5,856 bases of DNA from Thiobacillus sp. UBA3361 (GTDB lineage Bacteria > Pseudomonadota > Gammaproteobacteria > Burkholderiales > Thiobacillaceae). The translations under genes were made by a program, and so were the position numbers. The notes below the pieces were generated by a model. It had not been told where the DNA came from and searched no databases. It was given only the letters and a program-made list of their open reading frames with translations. Shown in pieces: positions 1 to 5,496 of the stretch. The stretch's first letter is position 1. Each line of letters begins with the position of its first letter. Location of the stretch: NCBI GenBank assembly GCA_002360535.1, contig DEQR01000007.1, positions 1 through 5,856 of the forward strand, in the 5' to 3' direction.

Positions 1-88
1 CACTGTCAATCTGACGTTGCAGACTGTGTCCCGAGGCCTGACGCCGAGACGAAAACCGACGATAGGAATAGACACGTGGCTTGTCCAT
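1..88 (-). CDS. Serine recombinase, N-terminal fragment (runs off left edge)
   Basis: Reading the minus strand from the ATG at 88-86 gives 29 residues open to the window edge. They begin MDKPRVYSYRRFSSRRQ and continue with ASGHSLQRQIDS. Y9-x-R11-x-S13 is the catalytic signature of serine recombinases, with S13 the predicted nucleophile. The following Q17, G20-x-S22-L23 and R25-Q26 match the usual spacing in this family. The catalytic domain starts right at the N-terminus with no preceding helix-turn-helix, which fits resolvases/invertases or large serine integrases rather than IS607-type TnpA. The wording resembles large integrases of mobile elements, but total length cannot be seen. A GTG at 94-92 is an alternative start, and no clear Shine-Dalgarno is visible for either. 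The gene points left, and its start lies only about 28 bp from the point where xthA homology begins, the usual position of an integrase beside its attachment site. Confidence 0.85.
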   Translation of the reverse strand, partial: MDKPRVYSYRRFSSRRQASGHSLQRQIDS

Positions 89-118
89 GGCCACGGAATA
101 TATCAGGTATTTTGTCGG
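89..118. other. Candidate attachment-site junction between recombinase gene and xthA
   Basis: This 30-bp spacer separates the minus-strand recombinase ATG (88-86) from the first xthA-like codon (CGG, 116-118). Sequence to its left is recombinase; sequence to its right is chromosomal xthA. An element/chromosome junction (attL or attR) must lie within or very near it. The exact crossover dinucleotide cannot be placed without the other junction or an uninterrupted xthA. The spacer is noticeably AT-richer than its flanks. Confidence 0.5.
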
Positions 119-241
119 ATCGACTATCAGATCGCCACCCCGGGCATCGCCGCCAAGGCGCGGGCGGCCAGCATCTACAAGGATGCGCGCTTCAGCGACC
201 ATGCGCCGCTGACGGTGGATTACGATTACACCCTGACATAA
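116..241 (+). pseudogene. xthA: Exonuclease III (xthA), 3' remnant
   Basis: The frame ending with TAA at 239-241 encodes the last 41 residues of an exonuclease III / AP endonuclease (EEP superfamily), a base-excision-repair enzyme. RIDYQIATP carries the Asp corresponding to E. coli ExoIII D229. FSDHAPLTVDYD carries the Asp-His pair corresponding to D258/H259. The N-terminal metal-binding Glu and the central D-x-N motif are absent because homology stops at about base 116. The preceding codons (IYQVFC) do not resemble the family, which normally has a Gly-Trp just before Arg-Ile-Asp. The frame stays open upstream to base 17, but that stretch is the antisense of the recombinase start and spacer. 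The fragment cannot be an active nuclease. The 5' part of xthA presumably lies at the other end of an inserted element to the left, or was lost. GC-rich codon use matches the other housekeeping genes here. Confidence 0.85.
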
Positions 242-249
242 GAAACACC

Positions 250-255
250 GGGGAG
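250..255 (+). promoter_or_regulatory. Ribosome binding site for the MmeI-like gene
   Basis: GGGGAG ends 5 nt before the GTG at 261 and supports that GTG as the start codon. It lies only 9 nt after the xthA stop, so the downstream gene could have been co-transcribed with xthA before xthA was broken. No separate promoter is evident in the 19-bp gap. Confidence 0.7.
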
Positions 256-260
256 ACGCT

Positions 261-1799
261 GTGCCGCTGTCCTGGAACGAAATCCGCGGTCGCGCCCATG
301 CCTTTGCCCGGGAATGGGCCGATGCCGAATCCGAAAACGCCCAGGCCAAGCCGTTCTGGATCGAGTTCTTCAACGTCTTCGGCATCTCCAGCAAGCGCGT
401 CGCCAGCTTCGAGGAGCCGGTCCGCAAGCTCGGCGACAAGCCGGGCTTCATCGACCTGCTCTGGAAAGGCACCCTGCTGGTCGAGCACAAGTCGCGCGGC
501 AAGGACCTCGACAAGGCCTACACCCAGGCGCTCGACTACTTCCCCGGTCTCAAGGAACGCGACCTGCCCAAGTACGTCGTCGTCTCCGACTTCGCCCGCA
601 TCCGCCTCTACGACCTCGAAGCCGGAACCAAGGAAGAATTCGCCCTCAAGGATTTCCCCAGGCACATCCGCCTGTTCGGCTTCATCGCCGGCTACCAGAC
701 CCGCCACTTCGGCCAGGAAGATCCAGTCAACGCCAAGGCCGCCGAACACCTCGGCCGCCTGCACGACCAGCTCAGGGCCAGCGGCTACGAAGGCCACGCC
801 CTCGAAGTGTTCCTCGTCCGCGTCCTCTTCTGCCTGTTCGCCGAAGACACCGCCATCTACGAAAAGCGCCAGTTCCAGGACTACGTCGAAACCCGCACCG
901 CGCCGGACGGCTCGGACCTCGGCATGCATCTCGCCCAGCTCTGGCAGGTGCTCGACACCGCGCACGACAAGCGCCAGAAGGCCCTCGACGAACAACTCGC
1001 CGCCTTCCCCTACGTCAACGGCCAGCTATACCGCGAGCAACTGCCCATTGCTGCCTTCGACTCGGCCATGCGCGAAACCCTGCTCGATTGCTGCGCCCTC
1101 GACTGGAGCCGCATCTCCCCCGCCGTATTCGGCAGCCTGTTCCAAAGCATCATGGACGCCAAGGCGCGGCGTGCCATTGGGGCTCATTACACCAGCGAAA
1201 CCAATATCCTGCGCCTGATTCGGCCGCTGTTCCTCGACGCACTCCGGGCCGAGTTCGAGAAGGTCAGGCACAACAAGAACAAGCTGTTCGAATTCCTGAA
1301 AAAGCTCGCCGGCCTGCGCTTCCTCGACCCCGCCTGCGGCTGCGGTAACTTCCTGGTCATCGCCTACCGCGAGCTGCGTCTGCTCGAACTGGAAGTGCTG
1401 CGTCAGGTAAGAGACTCGGGCCAGATGCACCTGGACATCTTCCAGCTCGTGCAGATCGACGTGGACCAATTCCACGGCATCGAGATCGAGGAATGGCCGG
1501 CGCGCATCGCCGAAGTCGCGCTCTGGCTCACCGACCACCAGATGAACATGCGCGTGTCCGAGGAATTCGGCGACTACTACGTCCGTTTGCCGCTCAAGCA
1601 CGCGCCGCACATCGTCCACGGCAACGCCCTGACGCTGGACTGGAACGACGTGATCCCGGCCGAGCGGCTGGATTCTCTGTTGGGGAATCCACCGTTTATT
1701 GGCGCAATGGTCATGAACGATGAGCAGCGGGAGGACATGGCCAGGGTCTTCGATAGCATCAAAGGAGCGGGCATCCTCGATTACGTCTCGGCTTGGTAA
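261..1799 (+). CDS. MmeI-like Type IIL restriction-modification protein, truncated by a stop codon
   Basis: This 512-residue product is the N-terminal half of a fused restriction endonuclease/adenine methyltransferase of the MmeI (COG1002) family, whose members usually run to about 900 residues. The nuclease domain shows D65-x9-E75-x-K77, the exact spacing of MmeI's D-x9-E-x-K catalytic site. A helical linker follows at roughly 155-300. GAHYTS (307-312) opens the methyltransferase. The SAM-binding motif I is DPACGCGNF (356-364), GIEIE (406-410) is the acidic motif II, and NPPF (476-479) is catalytic motif IV of N6-adenine methylases. Translation stops at TAA (1797-1799) immediately after DYVSAW, where the family continues with Tyr, so a single TAY-to-TAA change explains it. 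The same frame continues the same protein downstream. The target-recognition domain is absent, so the product as translated is probably inactive. GTG start chosen from the good RBS and the family-like N-terminus MPLSWNEIR. Confidence 0.9.
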   Translation: MPLSWNEIRGRAHAFAREWADAESENAQAKPFWIEFFNVFGISSKRVASFEEPVRKLGDKPGFIDLLWKGTLLVEHKSRGKDLDKAYTQALDYFPGLKERDLPKYVVVSDFARIRLYDLEAGTKEEFALKDFPRHIRLFGFIAGYQTRHFGQEDPVNAKAAEHLGRLHDQLRASGYEGHALEVFLVRVLFCLFAEDTAIYEKRQFQDYVETRTAPDGSDLGMHLAQLWQVLDTAHDKRQKALDEQLAAFPYVNGQLYREQLPIAAFDSAMRETLLDCCALDWSRISPAVFGSLFQSIMDAKARRAIGAHYTSETNILRLIRPLFLDALRAEFEKVRHNKNKLFEFLKKLAGLRFLDPACGCGNFLVIAYRELRLLELEVLRQVRDSGQMHLDIFQLVQIDVDQFHGIEIEEWPARIAEVALWLTDHQMNMRVSEEFGDYYVRLPLKHAPHIVHGNALTLDWNDVIPAERLDSLLGNPPFIGAMVMNDEQREDMARVFDSIKGAGILDYVSAW

Positions 1800-2033
1800 G
1801 TGAAAGCGGCCAGATACATCCAGGGTACGGAAGTTCGCTGTGCCATTGTTTCGACCAACTCCATTTCACAGGGCGAGCAGGTCGGCTTGCTTTGGGGGGT
1901 TCTGGTTAATCAGTATCACCTACACATCCACTTTGCGCACCGTACCTTCCAATGGCAGAGCGAGGCGCGCGGCAAGGCGGCGGTCCATTGCGTCATCATC
2001 GGGTTTGGGCTTCAGGATGCCCCTGAAAAATAG
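1800..2033 (+). pseudogene. Detached middle segment of the MmeI-like gene
   Basis: Directly after the TAA at 1797 the same reading frame runs on for 77 codons (numbers 514-590 of the original gene) to a TAG at 2031-2033. It starts VKAARYIQGT, continues AIVSTNSISQGEQV and FAHRTFQWQSEA, and includes VHCVIIGFG. This is the late methyltransferase and entry into the target-recognition region of the MmeI family. The two segments join without any change of frame, so this is the same gene interrupted by a nonsense codon. The GTG at 1800 could be read as a start codon, but it is an internal Val codon and has no ribosome binding site of its own. About two thirds of the codons end in G or C (hand count), well below the first half of the gene. 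Confidence 0.85.
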
Positions 2034-2369
2034 TTGTTCGAGTATGAAACGCTGAAGTCCGAACCTCATGCCGTGCCAGCAAAGAATATCAATGCCTATC
2101 TGGTCGACGCGCCAGATATTAGTCTGGAGAACCGAAGCTCACCGCTTTGCAACGTGCCTGCCATGCGCTTCGGCAGCATGCCGCGGGATGGTGGCAATCT
2201 GATCCTGGTTCAGGAAGAACGTGACGTTTTGCTCGCAAAAGAGCCTCAAGCCGTAAAGTGGGTGCGGCCCTATACCGGCGCGCAGGAATTCCTGAACGGA
2301 GAAAAACGCTGGTGTCCCTGCTGCCAGCCGAAACGCCGTCCAAACGGCGCGGCAAAGTGGTTAAGGTAA
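2034..2369 (+). pseudogene. Detached target-recognition segment of the MmeI-like gene
   Basis: The same frame again continues past the TAG at 2031 for 111 codons (592-702), starting LFEYETLKSEPH. Family-like landmarks are AKNINAYLVDAPD, LENRSSPLCNVP, MPRDGGNLIL, AKEPQAVKWVRPYTGAQEF and GEKRWC. These match the stretch at the start of the MmeI target-recognition domain, which sets the DNA sequence read by both nuclease and methylase. After RWC (about 2315) the similarity stops. Residues to the TAA at 2367 (PCCQPKRRPNG...) are unlike the family, so a frameshift or deletion lies near 2315. The rest of the recognition domain and the C-terminal domain, about 200 residues, are missing. The TTG at 2034 is a formal start but not a real one. 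Confidence 0.8.
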
Positions 2370-2636
2370 CGAAGTAACAGATTGTTTTTGCTGCATGAAT
2401 TCCAGGTTGTTCGAGTAAGCATCACTGGGCACGCTTACTTTGACAATGCACTTCGATTAGCGCTGCTTGGGGCTGGCCAATGACCGTCGGTCTCAGGTAA
2501 GTCATCGGCACTTTAACGGCGGTTTTTCCACATTTGTGGTCCGTACGCCTGGAGAGGCTCTACATCTGGTGCTCTTTGGCGTTGCCACGAATTTCCAGTG
2601 CGATTCGCTTTAATGCCGGAAACTCTATTAAAATAT
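2370..2636. other. Intergenic region, no gene recognised
   Basis: I find no convincing gene on either strand between the end of the MmeI-like remnant and the fic promoter. The remnant's frame is open again from 2370 to a TGA at 2481-2483 (about 37 codons, including VRVSITGHAYFDNA), but I do not recognise this as part of the MmeI family. A short perfect inverted repeat CCACA-TT-TGTGG lies at 2528-2539. The region is most likely residue of the lost gene end or of the event that removed it. Composition becomes AT-rich from about 2600 onward. Confidence 0.5.
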
Positions 2637-2664
2637 TTGACGTATTTTTTTAATTGTCGATAAA
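2637..2664 (+). promoter_or_regulatory. Putative sigma70-type promoter for fic
   Basis: TTGACG (2637-2642) is a near-consensus -35 box. GATAAA (2659-2664) follows after a 16-bp spacer as a 4-of-6 match to the -10 box. Both sit in the most AT-rich stretch of the window. Predicted transcription would start near 2671, giving a leader of about 16 nt before the fic ATG at 2687. No strong Shine-Dalgarno is visible in that leader, so translation may be weak or nearly leaderless. Inferred from sequence pattern only. Confidence 0.5.
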
Positions 2665-2686
2665 AAGTTAAACCGCGCTTTAAGCC

Positions 2687-3838
2687 ATGGACCCGAAACG
2701 CTTTACGGACAACAAGCTGGGCAGTCTGGCTCCGATTTCGGCGCCCGGGCCGGATGTTGCCTTCGTTCCGGACCCTCTGCCGCTGTCATGGTCCATGCCG
2801 GCGGACATGTGGCCGTTGCTGATGGCCGCGAGAGAGAGCCTGGCGCGCCTGGACGGTGTCGGCCGGCATTTGACGAATCCCCAATTGCTCTTGGTTCCCT
2901 TGCAGCAACGCGAGGCGTTGCGTTCATCGAGCATGGAGGGCACCTACGCCACGCCGGAGGAGTTGCTGCTGTACCAGATGGATCAGCGCGATCCGGCATC
3001 GGATGCGGATCAGGCGAATGACTGGCGCGAGGTCTTGAATTATGGCCGCTCGCTGCAACTGGGCGTGAATCTGCTGCAGGATGGCTTGCCGATTTCTTTG
3101 CGCCTGGTTCGGGAGATGCACCGGACGTTGCTGAGCGGGGTGCGCGGCCAGGACAAGCGTCCCGGTGAGTTTCGGGATTGCCAGGTCCATGTGGGGGTCG
3201 GGGCGCGTTTCGTTCCGCCGCCGCCGAATCAGGTGATGGCCTGCCTGGACAGTTTCGAGAAGTATCACCACGCCGAGTCGAGCGTGGACCCGCTCATCCG
3301 TGCGTTCATGGCGCACTATCAGTTCGAGACCATCCACCCGTTCCGGGACGGCAACGGGCGTGTCGGACGGTTGCTGCTTTCGTTGACCGTTGCGCATTGG
3401 CTGGAAATGGGCAGCCCGTGGTTGTACATGAGCGCATTTTTCGAACGCCACAAGGACGAGTACATCGACCGCCTGTTCATGGTCAGCGCGGATGGCCAAT
3501 GGGCGCAGTGGATCACGTTCTGCCTGCAGGGCGTCGTTGAGCAGGCGAACGATACGATCCGGCGTATCGACCAACTCGTCGCGCTGCGCGAGGATTTTGC
3601 GAACCGGGTTGCACAGAGCGGCGGCAGCGCGCGCTTGCATGGCATTGTCGAGCGGCTTTTCGTCAGCCCGGTGGTCACCATACCGGCAGTGGCCATCGCC
3701 GCCGAGGTCACGTACCCGACGGCGAAATCGGATATCACGCGCCTGGTCGATCTCGGCATCCTGAAGGAAGGCACGGGCATGACGCCCAAGTATTTCTTTT
3801 CGCCGCAGATTTACGATATTGCTTTTGGAGACCAGTAA
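2687..3838 (+). CDS. fic: Fic family protein (class II AMP-transferase)
   Basis: This 383-residue protein of the Fic (Fido) superfamily is predicted to transfer AMP from ATP to hydroxyl groups of target proteins in the cytoplasm. The N-terminal region carries an inhibitory-helix motif, S80-x-x-x-E84-G85 within SSSMEGT, as in class II Fic proteins such as Shewanella SoFic, where the Glu blocks productive ATP binding. The segment at 165-191, including RFVPPPPNQV, matches the flap that positions the target. The catalytic loop HPFRDGNGRVGR (217-228) is fully canonical: H217 is the catalytic base, with D221, N223 and both Arg present. The C-terminal part (about 315-375) looks like a winged helix (IAAEVTYPTAKSDITRLVDLGIL), common in this subgroup and possibly DNA-binding or dimer-forming. 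Nothing appears broken. The ATG at 2687 fits the family N-terminus. It follows a dead restriction gene and precedes ampG. The target is unknown; stress-related self-regulation or defence are possible. Confidence 0.9.
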   Translation: MDPKRFTDNKLGSLAPISAPGPDVAFVPDPLPLSWSMPADMWPLLMAARESLARLDGVGRHLTNPQLLLVPLQQREALRSSSMEGTYATPEELLLYQMDQRDPASDADQANDWREVLNYGRSLQLGVNLLQDGLPISLRLVREMHRTLLSGVRGQDKRPGEFRDCQVHVGVGARFVPPPPNQVMACLDSFEKYHHAESSVDPLIRAFMAHYQFETIHPFRDGNGRVGRLLLSLTVAHWLEMGSPWLYMSAFFERHKDEYIDRLFMVSADGQWAQWITFCLQGVVEQANDTIRRIDQLVALREDFANRVAQSGGSARLHGIVERLFVSPVVTIPAVAIAAEVTYPTAKSDITRLVDLGILKEGTGMTPKYFFSPQIYDIAFGDQ

Positions 3839-3844
3839 ACCGTG

Positions 3845-3911
3845 AACCCTGTCACCATGTTTTTGCTCAGGGTTGGCTCCCCCTTCAAGGGGCCACGCGC
3901 GCCGGGCGTGG
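3845..3911. repeat. Cluster of three inverted repeats between fic and ampG
   Basis: Three hairpin-forming repeats follow the fic stop in quick succession. AACCCTG (3845-3851) pairs with CAGGGTT (3868-3874) across a 16-nt loop. CCCCTT (3880-3885) pairs with AAGGGG (3887-3892) around a single C. CCACGC (3893-3898) pairs with GCGTGG (3906-3911) across 7 nt. None is followed by a T-run, so a classic intrinsic terminator is not supported. Together they could slow or end fic transcription, protect the 3' end of the mRNA, or be a dispersed REP-like element. A genome-wide repeat search would tell which. Confidence 0.5.
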
Positions 3912-3934
3912 GTGGTCGTACTGAAATTCAACAT

Positions 3935-3955
3935 AGTTCACGGACCTTGTGAACT
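3935..3955 (+). promoter_or_regulatory. Inverted repeat covering the ampG start codon
   Basis: AGTTCAC (3935-3941) and GTGAACT (3949-3955) form a perfect 7-bp inverted repeat with a 7-nt centre GGACCTT. The GTG of the right arm is the ampG start codon, and GGA in the centre is the only Shine-Dalgarno-like sequence. As RNA this would be a small hairpin pairing the start codon; as DNA it would be a 21-bp dyad that could serve as an operator. Either role is inference. Confidence 0.45.
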
Positions 3956-5445
3956 CATTCACCTCCATCCACCGCCTGTTCGCCGTGCTCCTGCTCGGTT
4001 TCGCCTCCGGCCTGCCTCTGGCCCTCACCGGCCAGGCCATGCAGGCCTGGCTGTCGGTGGATGGGGTGGACATCGCCACCATCGGCTTCCTGGGGCTGGT
4101 GGGCATGCCCTATACCTTCAAGTTCCTCTGGGCACCGCTGATGGACCGCTTCGAGCCGCCGCTGCTGGGCCGCCGGCGCGGCTGGCTGGTGAGCACCCAG
4201 TTGCTGCTGGCCGCCGCGTTGGTGTGGATGGCTGGCCAGTCGCCGAGCGCGCAGCCAGCCCTGTTCGCCCTGGCGGCGCTGCTCATCGCCTTCCTCTCCG
4301 CCTCCCAGGACGTGGTGATCGACGCCTACCGCACCGACGTGCTGGAAACGCGCGAGCGCGGACTGGGCGGCTCGCTATCGGTGTTCGGCTACCGGCTGGC
4401 GATGATCCTGTCCGGCGGCATCGCCCTGATCTGGGCCGAGCAATGGGGCAGTTGGCCGCGCGTGTATATGGTGATGGCCGGCATCATGGCGGCGGCGGCG
4501 GTGGTCTCGCTGGTGCTGTTGCCGGCGGTGAACAGCGAATCGAAGCCCCTGGCTTCGGACCCGGGCAAGGAGTTGCGCGGCTTCGTCGCCATGCTGGCCG
4601 GGGTGGTGGCGGGGGCTTTCGCCAGCCGCTGGGTGTTGATCGGCCTGGGTCTGGACCCGAACGACACCAACAAGTGGATCCAGCTTGTGTTCGTGCTGGC
4701 CGGCGTGGCCCTGGCCCTGCCGCTGGGCTGGTGGGCGGCGCGGCGGGTGGGTTTCGAGACCCTCAACCAGTCCATGAGCAGCTATTTCGCCCAGTCCGGC
4801 GCCTGGGCCTTCCTGGCCCTCATCATCCTCTACAAGCTGGGCGATGCCTTCGCCGGCAGCCTGAGCACGCCCTTCCTGATCAAAGGGATGGGCTTCACCC
4901 AGGCGGAGGTGGGCATCGTCAACAAGATCATCGGCATCTGGCTGACCATCTTCGGCGCCCTGGCCGCCGGGGCGATCATGCTGCGCATCAACCTGTACCA
5001 GGCCCTGCTGGCCTTCGGCGTGCTGCAACTGGTGTCCAACCTGGGGTTCTACGTGCTGGCAGTGTCGGGGCGCGGCGCCTGGGGCAGCTTCACCCTGGCA
5101 CCGTTCGATTGGGGCATCGTCGCGCTGGACCATCCGGCCGAGATCGACGGCCTGCTGATGACCGCCATCGCCTTCGAGAACGTCAGCGGCGGCATGGGTA
5201 CGGCGGCCTTCGTGGCGCTGTTGATGGGCCTGTGCAACCACCGCTTCACGGCGACCCACTACGCGCTGTTGTCCGCCTTCGCGGCGGTGGGGCGGATCTA
5301 TGTGAGCCCCTTGTCCGGCGTGCTGTCGGAGAGCATCGGCTGGCCGGCGTTTTTCCTGTTCACGGTCTTGATGGCGGTGCCGGGGATCGCCATGGTGTGG
5401 TGGATGCGGCGGGCCATCGTTGGGTTGAACGGCGAGCGTTCATAA
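3949..5445 (+). CDS. ampG: AmpG-type muropeptide permease (MFS transporter)
   Basis: This 498-residue inner-membrane protein of the major facilitator superfamily resembles AmpG (E. coli 491 residues). AmpG imports GlcNAc-anhydroMurNAc and its peptides from the periplasm for cell-wall recycling, and thereby influences AmpC beta-lactamase induction where AmpR is present. The N-terminus FAVLLLGFASGLPLALTG (11-28) is the family's first membrane segment. WAPLMDRF (61-68) is the conserved loop after the second segment. ASQDVVIDAYRTD (118-130) is the AmpG hallmark, with D121 and D125 in the positions of its conserved acidic residues. Many hydrophobic segments follow, for example 83-97, 105-118, 212-225, 244-262, 285-297, 323-342, 351-370 and 465-485. 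LYKLGDAF (294-301) and the Gly-rich FENVSGGMGTAAF (409-421) also fit. The GTG start is the only in-frame candidate, because a TAG lies at 3934-3936. No signs of decay. The stop codon overlaps the terminator shared with groEL. Confidence 0.9.
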   Translation: MNSFTSIHRLFAVLLLGFASGLPLALTGQAMQAWLSVDGVDIATIGFLGLVGMPYTFKFLWAPLMDRFEPPLLGRRRGWLVSTQLLLAAALVWMAGQSPSAQPALFALAALLIAFLSASQDVVIDAYRTDVLETRERGLGGSLSVFGYRLAMILSGGIALIWAEQWGSWPRVYMVMAGIMAAAAVVSLVLLPAVNSESKPLASDPGKELRGFVAMLAGVVAGAFASRWVLIGLGLDPNDTNKWIQLVFVLAGVALALPLGWWAARRVGFETLNQSMSSYFAQSGAWAFLALIILYKLGDAFAGSLSTPFLIKGMGFTQAEVGIVNKIIGIWLTIFGALAAGAIMLRINLYQALLAFGVLQLVSNLGFYVLAVSGRGAWGSFTLAPFDWGIVALDHPAEIDGLLMTAIAFENVSGGMGTAAFVALLMGLCNHRFTATHYALLSAFAAVGRIYVSPLSGVLSESIGWPAFFLFTVLMAVPGIAMVWWMRRAIVGLNGERS

Positions 5446-5471
5446 AAAAACCCGCGCCGAAGCGCGGGTTT
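5443..5471 (-). terminator. Intrinsic terminator for groEL, possibly bidirectional
   Basis: AAACCCGCGC (5448-5457) and GCGCGGGTTT (5462-5471) form a perfect 10-bp stem with a 4-base loop. Read on the minus strand the loop is TTCG closed by C-G, the very stable UUCG tetraloop, and the stem is followed by an uninterrupted run of seven T (complement of 5444-5450). That is a textbook rho-independent terminator for groEL, whose stop is about 25 bp upstream. On the plus strand the stem is followed by only three T, so it should be weaker for ampG. The T-run includes the last bases of the ampG TAA stop codon. Confidence 0.88.
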
Positions 5472-5496
5472 CGGGGACTGCCGGAAGCGGTACGGC

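Noticed and set aside
17..115. Upstream extension of the xthA remnant frame to an ATG at 17
   Set aside because: This stretch is antisense to the recombinase start and junction spacer and does not resemble exonuclease III. The open frame is by chance.
76..1218. Long plus-strand open frames overlapping the restriction gene (also 314-1348) and a minus-strand one at 192-995
   Set aside because: They are low-complexity Ser/Pro/Thr- or Arg-rich translations in a GC-rich gene. The frame at 261 has clear nuclease and methyltransferase motifs, so these are shadow frames.
1797..2033. Stop-codon recoding (selenocysteine or pyrrolysine) in the methyltransferase gene
   Set aside because: The interruptions are TAA and TAG, not TGA. 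The first falls at an ordinary Tyr position, no recoding element is evident, and the 3' end of the gene is also lost, so decay is simpler.
2370..2483. Possible small gene or further restriction-gene segment in the intergenic region
   Set aside because: It is about 37 open codons with no start preceded by a ribosome binding site and no recognisable family pattern.
2528..2539. Short palindrome CCACA-TT-TGTGG as an operator
   Set aside because: The arms are only 5 bp, it lies about 100 bp upstream of the predicted fic promoter, and there is no second copy. Chance is adequate.
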